From a bacterium UBP14_UBA6098 (GTDB taxonomy: Bacteria > UBP14 > UBA6098), in assembly GCA_002428525.1 (NCBI GenBank), contig DIWU01000002.1, positions 1 to 64,000 on the forward strand: DNA of 64,000 bases. Reading direction: 5' to 3'. The notes below the pieces were generated by a model that did no database searches, was not told the origin of the DNA, and saw only the letters and a list, made by a program, of their open reading frames with translations. The translations under genes were made by a program, and so were the position numbers. Positions 51,856-57,935 of this stretch are shown here, in pieces (the first letter of the stretch is position 1; each line of letters starts with the position of its first letter).

Positions 51856-53541
51856 ATGCCCGAACATATAATCCACGCGCCGAAGGGCGACAAAATATCC
51901 TGCAAAGGCTGGCATCAGGAGGCCGCCATGCGGATGCTCATGAACAACCTCGACCCCGAGGTCGCCGAGGACCCGGACAAGCTGATCGTTTACGGCGGCA
52001 CCGGCAAGGCCGCGCGCAACTGGGACTGCTACGACGCGATTGTCCGCACCCTGCGCGAGCTGGAGAACGACGAGACTCTGCTCGTCCAGTCGGGCAAGCC
52101 GGTGGGCGTCTTCAAAACCCACAGCTACGCGCCGCGCGTGATTATCGCGAACTCGAACCTCGTCGGCAAATGGGCGAACTGGGGGCATTTCCACGAGCTG
52201 GAGAAGGCCGGCCTCATGATGTTCGGCCAGATGACCGCCGGAAGCTGGATATACATCGGCACGCAGGGGATTCTGCAGGGGACTTATGAGTGCTTCGCGG
52301 CGGCTGGGCGCAAGGTCTTCGGCACGGACGATCTCGCCGGAAGGCTGATAGTCTCCGGCGGTTGCGGCGGGATGTCCGGCGCTCAGCCTTTGGCGGCGAC
52401 CATGTGCAACGCGACCTATCTCTCCGCGGAGGTCGATCAAGCCCGCGCGCAGAAGCGCATAGACACGAAATACCTCGATGAAATCGAATTCGACCTCGAC
52501 ACGGCAATAAATAATGCTCTCGACTACAAGGAGCGCAAAATCGCCAAGAGCATAGTCTGGGCGGGCAATCAGGTCGATCTCCTGCAACGGCTAATCGAGC
52601 TGAACATCGTGCCGGATATCCTCACCGACCAGACCAGCGCCCACGACCCGATCGAGGGCTATGTGCCGTCGGGCATGACTTTCGAGGAAGCGCTGGAACT
52701 TCGCGCACATAACCGCGAGGAATATAAGCGCCGCTCCGATAAGACCATGGCCGAGCATGTCCGCCTGATGATCGAGCTACAAAACCGCGGCGCGGAGACC
52801 TTCGACTACGGCAACAACCTCCGCGGAAACGCTGTCGCCGGCGGTTTCATCGACGACGAGGAGGCGCGCAACGCCGACGGCACATGGAAATACCCCGGCT
52901 TCGTGCCGGCCTATATCCGCGACCTGTTCTGCGAGGGGCAGGGCCCGTTCCGCTGGTGCGCGCTCTCCGGCGACCCTCAGGACATCTTCACAATCGACGA
53001 GGAGCTGATAAAACTCTTCCCCGACAAGCCCTATCTTCACCGCTGGCTCAAGCTGGCGGGCGAGCGCGTGGCGTTTCAGGGACTGCCCTGCCGGATCTGC
53101 TGGCTGGGTTACGGCGAGCGCGACAAGGCCGGCCTCATGTTCAACCGCCTCGTCCGCGAGGGGCGCGTGAGTGCGCCGATAGTCATCGGCCGCGACCACC
53201 TCGACTGCGGCTCGGTGGCATCGCCGAACCGCGAGACCGAGGCCATGCTCGACGGCACCGACGCGGTCGCCGACTGGCCGCTCTTGAATTTCGCGCTGAA
53301 CGCCGTATCGGGCGCGAGCTGGGTGTCGTTCCATCACGGCGGAGGCGTGGGCATAGGCTACTCGCTTCACGCGGGGCAGGTGATAGTGTGCGACGGCACG
53401 CCGGAGATGGACATCCGCCTCTCGCGCGTCCTTACGAACGACCCCGGCACAGGGATCATGCGCCACGCCGATGCCGGCTACGCGAAGGCAATCGAGGTCG
53501 CGAGGGCGAAGGGCGTGAAGTTGCCGATGAGGGGAGATTAG
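51856..53541 (+). CDS. hutU: Urocanate hydratase
   Basis: HutU converts urocanate to imidazolonepropionate in histidine breakdown. The 561-residue product is full length: GTGKAARNWDCYDAI, the NAD-binding SGGCGGMSGAQPLA, ANSNLVGKWANW, and the active-site Cys in GLPCRICWLGYGERDK, ending HADAGYAKAIEVARAKGVKLPMRGD. AAGGAGGA precedes the ATG. No hutH, hutI or hutG is near, so it may act in a dispersed pathway. Its 3' end is the seed of the repeat array downstream; the resident C-terminus (PMRGD) differs from those encoded by most of the copies (PMK). Confidence 0.95.
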   Translation: MPEHIIHAPKGDKISCKGWHQEAAMRMLMNNLDPEVAEDPDKLIVYGGTGKAARNWDCYDAIVRTLRELENDETLLVQSGKPVGVFKTHSYAPRVIIANSNLVGKWANWGHFHELEKAGLMMFGQMTAGSWIYIGTQGILQGTYECFAAAGRKVFGTDDLAGRLIVSGGCGGMSGAQPLAATMCNATYLSAEVDQARAQKRIDTKYLDEIEFDLDTAINNALDYKERKIAKSIVWAGNQVDLLQRLIELNIVPDILTDQTSAHDPIEGYVPSGMTFEEALELRAHNREEYKRRSDKTMAEHVRLMIELQNRGAETFDYGNNLRGNAVAGGFIDDEEARNADGTWKYPGFVPAYIRDLFCEGQGPFRWCALSGDPQDIFTIDEELIKLFPDKPYLHRWLKLAGERVAFQGLPCRICWLGYGERDKAGLMFNRLVREGRVSAPIVIGRDHLDCGSVASPNRETEAMLDGTDAVADWPLLNFALNAVSGASWVSFHHGGGVGIGYSLHAGQVIVCDGTPEMDIRLSRVLTNDPGTGIMRHADAGYAKAIEVARAKGVKLPMRGD

Positions 53542-53601
53542 GGGAGAATCGCGGTTGACGATTACGCCCGACATAAAAAATTTGCGAAAGGAGAAGGGAA
53601 T
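53461..53601 (+). repeat. hutU 3'-end repeat R0 (end of the intact gene) plus type A leader
   Basis: Bases 53461-53530 are the conserved end of hutU itself (from CGCCACGCCG to TTGCCGATGA). After the stop, 53531-53601 is a leader containing AGGGGAGAATCGCGG, TTGACGATTACGCCCGACATA, TTTGCGAAAGGAGAAG and the start of the next gene. The same leader is found at 56487-56546, so the array between them is bracketed by a direct repeat of about 90-100 bp. Confidence 0.85.
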
Positions 53602-54249
53602 ATGGATGAACAGGAAGATTATAAACAAATAACTATTAATAAGTTTGAATTGTGGTTAGATCTTTGGAATTTTGAAATTAGTGATTTAAAATCGCTCTTT
53701 GAAAAAATTGATAGGATGGATCTAAAAACGGAGAATGGCATAGTATTATCAGATGAATGGCAGAAAATTGGAGTTCCCGAGGATATCTTCCCTGATGCCG
53801 CTAGAAAAGCGTTCATTGTAATGTTGTTGATAGAATTTGACTCTCATTTGATATCTTTTTGTAAACTACTAAAAGATGCGAATGGGTGTTCATTGACAAT
53901 GAATGATCTAAAAGGTTCTTCAATTGAAAGGTTTAAAACATATATCAGCAAAGTAATAAATATTGAACCAAATTATAGTCCTTCCGAAGACGAACAAATC
54001 AAAGGGATAATCGAATTAAGAAACTGTATTGTGCACGAAAACTCGACCTTGACCAATGATAATAATAAAAGAGCAGACGCAATAAAACAACTAAAGAAGC
54101 ATGTTAATGGAATAGATATCGGTCAAGGGTATTTTATTACTTTGTCATTCGAAGCTTGTGTCGAATGTGCCGAAATTGTTCGTTCTTATATGACAAAAGC
54201 TTACGAAGTCGCTATAAAAAAATATCCTGACTATCATGAAAAAATATAG
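53602..54249 (+). CDS. HEPN-like domain protein, A/T-rich cassette gene
   Basis: The 215-residue product is mostly helical and carries ELRNCIVHEN, a match to the RX4-6H motif of HEPN RNase-like domains (R140, H145), which are common in toxins, abortive-infection and defence proteins. I cannot name the subfamily. The gene is about one third G+C, far below its neighbours, which points to recent transfer. AAAGGAGAAGGG precedes the ATG. It lies between the intact hutU end and repeat R1 and has no obvious antitoxin partner in the cassette. Confidence 0.6.
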   Translation: MDEQEDYKQITINKFELWLDLWNFEISDLKSLFEKIDRMDLKTENGIVLSDEWQKIGVPEDIFPDAARKAFIVMLLIEFDSHLISFCKLLKDANGCSLTMNDLKGSSIERFKTYISKVINIEPNYSPSEDEQIKGIIELRNCIVHENSTLTNDNNKRADAIKQLKKHVNGIDIGQGYFITLSFEACVECAEIVRSYMTKAYEVAIKKYPDYHEKI

Positions 54250-54268
54250 TGTCGCACTCGGTCGCAAG

Positions 54269-54282
54269 ATAATCCGCGACTG
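54269..54282 (+). repeat. Cassette 3' boundary motif, copy 1
   Basis: GATAATCCGCGACT lies 20 bp after the HEPN gene stop and recurs at 57874-57887 across the stop of the pentapeptide channel gene. Both genes have the type A leader, so the motif may mark the right end of that cassette type. Confidence 0.6.
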
Positions 54283-54313
54283 AGATGAGCCGTATATTTG
54301 AAATAGATTGTAG

Positions 54314-54380
54314 GGGCGCCGGCTACGAAAAAGCCATTGAGGTCGCGAGGGCCAAGGGCGTGAAGTTGCCGATGAAATGA
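54314..54380 (+). repeat. hutU 3'-end repeat R1
   Basis: It encodes, in the hutU frame, GAGYEKAIEVARAKGVKLPMK and a stop. It differs from the resident end (GYAKAI ... PMRGD) in codons and residues. It is followed by the type B leader (AGTATAATCTATTGACGG ... AACATTGGAGAAGAT) that runs into hicB. Confidence 0.85.
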
Positions 54381-54418
54381 GTATAATCTATTGACGGTAA
54401 TTTAACATTGGAGAAGAT

Positions 54419-54622
54419 ATGAAATTCAAGGTAATTATCGAACCGAGCGAGGAGGGTGGTTACACGGCCTATGTGCCCTCTCTGCCGGGGTGTGTCAGCG
54501 AAGGCGAATCGGTCGAAGAAGCCATGAAAAATATTCGTGAGGCAATCGAGTTGTATCTCGAACCGGTCGAGGACGATCTTATCATCGACGACGGCGCGAT
54601 TGTCGAGGAATTAGTGGTATGA
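54419..54622 (+). CDS. hicB: HicB antitoxin, cassette 1
   Basis: The 67-residue product is a typical HicB N-terminal domain: FKVIIEPSEEGGYTAYVPSLPGCVSEGESVEEAMKNIREAIELYLE. The C-terminal DNA-binding part of longer HicB forms is missing, as in many short HicB proteins. GGAGAAG lies before the ATG. It overlaps hicA by 4 bp (ATGA), in the antitoxin-first order. Confidence 0.88.
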   Translation: MKFKVIIEPSEEGGYTAYVPSLPGCVSEGESVEEAMKNIREAIELYLEPVEDDLIIDDGAIVEELVV

Positions 54623-54846
54623 CGGTAATTCCAAGCCTGTCATATATTCAGATAATCAACGCGCTCAAACGAGACGGCTGGATTGTCGTGCGGCAAAAGG
54701 GCAGTCATATTCGGCTTCAGAAACGTGTCGGCGATGAACTTTTGAAAATCATAGTTCCGGCACATAAACCGGTGAAACGGTCAACATTGGCGAAGATACT
54801 GAAACAGGCGAGATTGAGCGTTGATGTTTTCGGGAAGCTGATCTGA
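54619..54846 (+). CDS. hicA: HicA toxin, cassette 1
   Basis: The 75-residue HicA-like mRNA interferase has the dsRBD-like fold: IINALKRDGWIVVRQKGSHIRLQKRVGDE with the catalytic His in the G-S-H element, then IIVPAHKPVKRSTLAKILKQARLS. It ends 2 bp before repeat R2. Confidence 0.87.
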   Translation: MTVIPSLSYIQIINALKRDGWIVVRQKGSHIRLQKRVGDELLKIIVPAHKPVKRSTLAKILKQARLSVDVFGKLI

Positions 54847-54848
54847 CA

Positions 54849-54896
54849 GCAATCGAGGTCGCGAGGGCCAAGGGCGTGAAGTTGCCGATGAAATGA
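54849..54896 (+). repeat. hutU 3'-end repeat R2
   Basis: This is a 48-bp copy encoding AIEVARAKGVKLPMK and a stop. It is the only copy followed by a different leader (AATTTATCTGGAGGAATA). Confidence 0.85.
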
Positions 54897-54917
54897 AATA
54901 ATTTATCTGGAGGAATA

Positions 54918-55139
54918 ATGAAGAACTTGCATTTGCCTATTATTATCGAACAAGATGAAGACGGTTTTTACATCATCTGTTGCCCGATGTTCAAGGGGTG
55001 CCATACCTACGGCGAGACTGTCGAGGAGGCGATGGCAAATATCGAGGAAGTTATTCAGATGTGCCTCGAAGAAACGCCGCCCGAGGAACTGAACCGTTTT
55101 ATCGGGTTCCGGGAGCTGGAGGTAGCCGGCAATGCCTAA
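54918..55139 (+). CDS. hicB: HicB antitoxin, cassette 2
   Basis: The 73-residue HicB has LHLPIIIEQDEDGFYIICCPMFKGCHTYGETVEEAMANIEEVIQMCLEE, the core of the family, with Cys-Cys and longer acidic spacing compared with cassette 1. CTGGAGGA precedes the ATG. It overlaps the next gene by 8 bp. It is not closely similar to the other three HicB proteins. Confidence 0.87.
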   Translation: MKNLHLPIIIEQDEDGFYIICCPMFKGCHTYGETVEEAMANIEEVIQMCLEETPPEELNRFIGFRELEVAGNA

Positions 55140-55359
55140 ATTACCGGCAATCGAGGGCAGGGAACTTGTTCGAATACTCGAAAAGCTCGGATTCGCCGAA
55201 ATAAGAACGAGGGGTTCCCATGTCCGGCTTCGAGCCGAGGACGGCAGAGTAGCTACAATTCCAGTCCACAGCGGGATAAAGCTACCGAAAGGATTGTTAC
55301 GGAAAATCATCCGCGAGGATTTGGAAATGACACTGGAGGAATTTCTCGAATTGCTCTGA
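55132..55359 (+). CDS. hicA: HicA toxin, cassette 2
   Basis: The 75-residue HicA has EGRELVRILEKLGFAEIRTRGSHVRLRAEDGRVATIPVHSGIKLPKGLLRKIIREDLEMTLEEFLELL. This is the classic HicA pattern with GSHxR and the IPVHxxKxLxxGxLRxI motif. It ends directly at repeat R3. Confidence 0.9.
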   Translation: MPKLPAIEGRELVRILEKLGFAEIRTRGSHVRLRAEDGRVATIPVHSGIKLPKGLLRKIIREDLEMTLEEFLELL

Positions 55360-55454
55360 CCCCGGGCATGGGCGAAATCCGCCACGCCGACGCCGGCTAC
55401 GCGAAGGCAATCGGGGTCGCGAAGGCCAAGGGCGTGAAGTTGCCGATGAAATGA
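55360..55454 (+). repeat. hutU 3'-end repeat R3 (longest copy)
   Basis: It encodes PGMGEIRHADAGYAKAIGVAKAKGVKLPMK and a stop in the hutU frame. The resident hutU has DPGTGIMRHADAGY here. GMGEI, the Gly in place of Glu and the PMK end show that the copy derives from another hutU allele rather than from a perfect duplication. A type B leader follows. Confidence 0.9.
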
Positions 55455-55496
55455 GTATAATGTCCATACAACAAGCTCAATAACATTGGAGAAGAT

Positions 55497-55688
55497 ATGA
55501 GCATTCAATTGACGATGATCTATTGGAAGGGCGAAAAATTCTGGCTCGGCAAGATTCTCGAACACCCGGAGATTATGACACAGGGCGAGACTCTCGAAGA
55601 GCTTGAGGAAAACCTAAAAGACGCCTATCTTATGATGGCGCTGGACGATGTTCCCGAAGACCACGAGATGAAGGCACTCGCGCTATGA
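55497..55688 (+). CDS. hicB: HicB-like antitoxin, cassette 3
   Basis: The 63-residue product reads IQLTMIYWKGEKFWLGKILEHPEIMTQGETLEELEENLKDAYLMMAL, the shorter HicB-like type (DUF1902/UPF0150-like), usually paired with HicA. GGAGAAG precedes the ATG. It overlaps hicA by 4 bp (ATGA). Confidence 0.82.
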   Translation: MSIQLTMIYWKGEKFWLGKILEHPEIMTQGETLEELEENLKDAYLMMALDDVPEDHEMKALAL

Positions 55689-55867
55689 AGCGGAGTGAAT
55701 TCGTCCGCAAGCTCAAGAAAGACGGTTGCGTTCTTCTTCGTGCAGGGTCGAAGCACGATATTTATCTCAATTCCACGAACGGCAAGAAACAGCCGGTTCC
55801 GAGGCATACGGAGATAGATAACTCTCTCGCTAAGCACATTAGAAAGCAACTCGACCTCGAATATTAA
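55685..55867 (+). CDS. hicA: HicA toxin, cassette 3
   Basis: The 60-residue HicA has KRSEFVRKLKKDGCVLLRAGSKHDIYLNSTNGKKQPVPRHTEIDNSLAKHIRKQL. This is the compact HicA type with GSKHDIY and VPRHxEI. The stop is at the edge of repeat R4. Confidence 0.88.
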   Translation: MKRSEFVRKLKKDGCVLLRAGSKHDIYLNSTNGKKQPVPRHTEIDNSLAKHIRKQLDLEY

Positions 55868-55938
55868 TCCGCCACGCCGACGCCGGCTACGCGAAGGCAA
55901 TCGAGGTCGCGAGAGACAAGGGCGTGAAGGTGCCGATG
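55868..55938 (+). repeat. hutU 3'-end repeat R4
   Basis: It encodes RHADAGYAKAIEVARDKGVKVPMGG, with Arg-Asp-Lys and VPM differences from the resident gene and no stop at the usual point. A type B leader (AGTATCATC ... AACATTGGAGAAGAT) follows. Confidence 0.85.
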
Positions 55939-55983
55939 GGGGGAGTATCATCTTTATGACGACAATTTAACATTGGAGAAGAT

Positions 55984-56220
55984 ATGCGAAGCACAATCGA
56001 ATGCAAAATTTACAAGGGCGAGAAGTTCTATATCGCCGAATGCCTCGATTTTCCGGTGATAACTCAGGGCGCGACTATCGACGAGGCGGTGATGAACATT
56101 CAGGACGCCATCTCGCTCCATCTCGAGGGCGAGGATTTGCGCGAGTTTGGTTTTGTCGAATCGCCGAGGCTGGACATCCGCATCGAAGTCGAAGAGCTGA
56201 CCCATGTCGCCCAAGCTTAA
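55984..56220 (+). CDS. hicB: HicB-like antitoxin, cassette 4
   Basis: The 78-residue product reads STIECKIYKGEKFYIAECLDFPVITQGATIDEAVMNIQDAISLHLEGED, a HicB core with a Pro-Val-Ile turn, then a basic/acidic tail. GGAGAAG precedes the ATG. It overlaps hicA by 17 bp. Confidence 0.85.
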   Translation: MRSTIECKIYKGEKFYIAECLDFPVITQGATIDEAVMNIQDAISLHLEGEDLREFGFVESPRLDIRIEVEELTHVAQA

Positions 56221-56449
56221 GCGGCTTTCCGGCGACGAGGTCATCGCGATTTTCGAGGGGTTCGGTTTCGAGGTTCACAGCCGGCGGGGAAGTCATGTCA
56301 AACTTCGGCGGCTGGTTTCTGAAGCTAAAGAGACATTGACAATCGCGGCCCACAGCGAACTCGACGCCGGCACATTGAGGGCGATAATCCGTCAAGCGAG
56401 CAGATTTATCCCCATGTCCGAGCTTCGCAAGGTGTTCTGGAGCGATTGA
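56204..56449 (+). CDS. hicA: HicA-like toxin, cassette 4
   Basis: The 81-residue product has KLKRLSGDEVIAIFEGFGFEVHSRRGSHVKLRR, then ETLTIAAHSELDAGTLRAIIRQASRFI. GSHxKLRR and AHSELxxGTLRxI mark HicA. Its stop codon overlaps the first bases of repeat R5. Confidence 0.86.
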   Translation: MSPKLKRLSGDEVIAIFEGFGFEVHSRRGSHVKLRRLVSEAKETLTIAAHSELDAGTLRAIIRQASRFIPMSELRKVFWSD

Positions 56450-56546
56450 GGGCCAAAGGCGTAAAGTTGCCGATGGGGGGAGAATCAGGGGAGAATCGCG
56501 GTTGACGATTACGCCCGACATAGAAATTTGCGAAAGGAGAAGAGGA
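56448..56546 (+). repeat. hutU 3'-end repeat R5 plus type A leader
   Basis: Bases 56448-56475 match the final part of hutU (GAGGGCCAAAGGCGTAAAG, then TTGCCGATG). The rest, 56476-56546, repeats the leader after the intact hutU with few changes (AGGGGAGAATCGCGG, TTGACGATTACGCCCGACATA, TTTGCGAAAGGAGAAG). It closes the array and runs into the pentapeptide channel gene. Confidence 0.85.
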
Positions 56547-57878
56547 ATGAAATACAGCGACGAAGAAATTCAGGTACTCCGTGAAAGATGGGAAAAGCCA
56601 CTATTAAAACCGGATTCTTTCACCCGCGACGAAAACGGCAAAGTCGAGGGCGGTGAAGTATTACAAGGCGGCATTGAAGGTTGTAATTCATTTCAAGAGC
56701 TTCTCACAAAACGGCTTCAAGAAATCGAAACCAAACTCGTCCCGCAAATAGACGGAATAAAAAAATCCCTCGACCATGAAACAAAAAGGATGATGTATAA
56801 TTCCATTTATCAAAGCATTGCAGAGGATGATATAAAAAAAACTGTATCAGACATTGGCGTTTATGGCCTTGATTGTTTTATAGTTGAAAAAGAAGAAAAA
56901 TTTACAGTAATCAATCATAATGGAAAATATATTAACGGTGTTTCAAAATTAGGTGAATACCAAAAGGATTTCAGATTTGCAAATTTAGAAAACAGGGTTT
57001 TCTGCGGTGCTGAATTGGAATTTGCACTCTTTGATTGTGCGAATTGCAAAGGTGCTAACTTTGAATTCGCGTTGTTCAATGGTGCTGATTTTTCTGGTGC
57101 ATATTGTTTCAAAACAAGATTCACAGGTGGAGTTTTTACCGGTGCATTTTTTTTGGGGACAATGTGTTTTGGCGCGGATTTTACAGGGTCTGATTTTAGA
57201 GGTTGTCATTTTGAGGAAGGTATCTACCACAGGGCTGTCTTTAATGACGCACAAGGGGAGAATGCGATTTTTGATGGCTCAAAATGCTTGTTTTCGAGTT
57301 TCAATAATGCGAATCTTTTTATGGCATCTTTCGGTGTAAAAGAAAAGGTTCTCGAAAACGGAGAAATCCAACGCAATCCGTGTGACTTGACTGGTGCGAC
57401 ATGGGATTCAAAATCATCGTTTCTCGGCGTCGATACTTCCAATGTCGATTGGTCGAAAAACCCGCGAATGAAGAGATTTATCGAGCAACAGCAGTATGTC
57501 CACGCCGCAAAAGAAGGAATCGACGAGAAATTCGGAAAAAGGAAGATCACAAAACCCATCGGATGGGGGCTAAAAAAACTCGTGTCGCTCATCGATTACC
57601 TCTCCGACCCTCTAAATTGGTTCTTTTACGCCATCGCTACGATTTTGATATTTGCGACAATTCACGCGTTTTGTTTCGACGCCATAAAATACGCGAACGA
57701 TGTGAATTGGTTCACCCCGATTTACTACTCGGTGGTTACCTTTTCGACCCTCGGTTTCGGCGACATCGCGCCAATAACATGGTATTCACAACTTCTCGCG
57801 GTGGTCGAGGTGATAGTTGGCTACATATTCCTCGGCGGGCTTGTCACTTTTCTTGCTAATTGGCTCGGAAGACGATAA
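56547..57878 (+). CDS. Pentapeptide-repeat protein with C-terminal potassium-channel module
   Basis: The ATG at 56547 follows AAGGAGAAGAGGA; a TTG at 56502 lies inside the leader and is rejected. The 443-residue product has an N-terminal helical part, pentapeptide repeats at about residues 135-260 (FRFANLENRVFCGAELEFALFDCANCKGANFEFALF), a linker, and a two-helix ion-channel module at about 355-440 with filter TLGFGD (T401-D406), as in Ion_trans_2 channels. The N-terminal half is A/T-rich and the channel part closer to the genome average, suggesting a mosaic gene. Confidence 0.85.
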   Translation: MKYSDEEIQVLRERWEKPLLKPDSFTRDENGKVEGGEVLQGGIEGCNSFQELLTKRLQEIETKLVPQIDGIKKSLDHETKRMMYNSIYQSIAEDDIKKTVSDIGVYGLDCFIVEKEEKFTVINHNGKYINGVSKLGEYQKDFRFANLENRVFCGAELEFALFDCANCKGANFEFALFNGADFSGAYCFKTRFTGGVFTGAFFLGTMCFGADFTGSDFRGCHFEEGIYHRAVFNDAQGENAIFDGSKCLFSSFNNANLFMASFGVKEKVLENGEIQRNPCDLTGATWDSKSSFLGVDTSNVDWSKNPRMKRFIEQQQYVHAAKEGIDEKFGKRKITKPIGWGLKKLVSLIDYLSDPLNWFFYAIATILIFATIHAFCFDAIKYANDVNWFTPIYYSVVTFSTLGFGDIAPITWYSQLLAVVEVIVGYIFLGGLVTFLANWLGRR

Positions 57879-57887
57879 TCCGCGACT
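57874..57887 (+). repeat. Cassette 3' boundary motif, copy 2
   Basis: GATAATCCGCGACT, spanning the stop of the channel gene; identical to 54269-54282. Confidence 0.6.
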
Positions 57888-57935
57888 ATGTTCGCGGCTT
57901 TGCCGAAATCAATGATTTAACCCAACTGAATCAAA

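Noticed and set aside
52777..53628. Minus-strand open frame of 283 codons over the end of hutU
   Set aside because: It is a shadow of hutU; the same artefact recurs over the hutU remnants because they share sequence.
53451..56546. Integron with attC sites
   Set aside because: The repeats are direct copies of a coding 3' end and lack the paired R'/R'' core sites and variable hairpin of attC. No integron integrase is visible. A remote integrase cannot be excluded.
56502..56546. TTG start 15 codons upstream for the pentapeptide channel
   Set aside because: This part is identical to the leader before the unrelated HEPN gene and contains the ribosome-binding site, so it is not coding.
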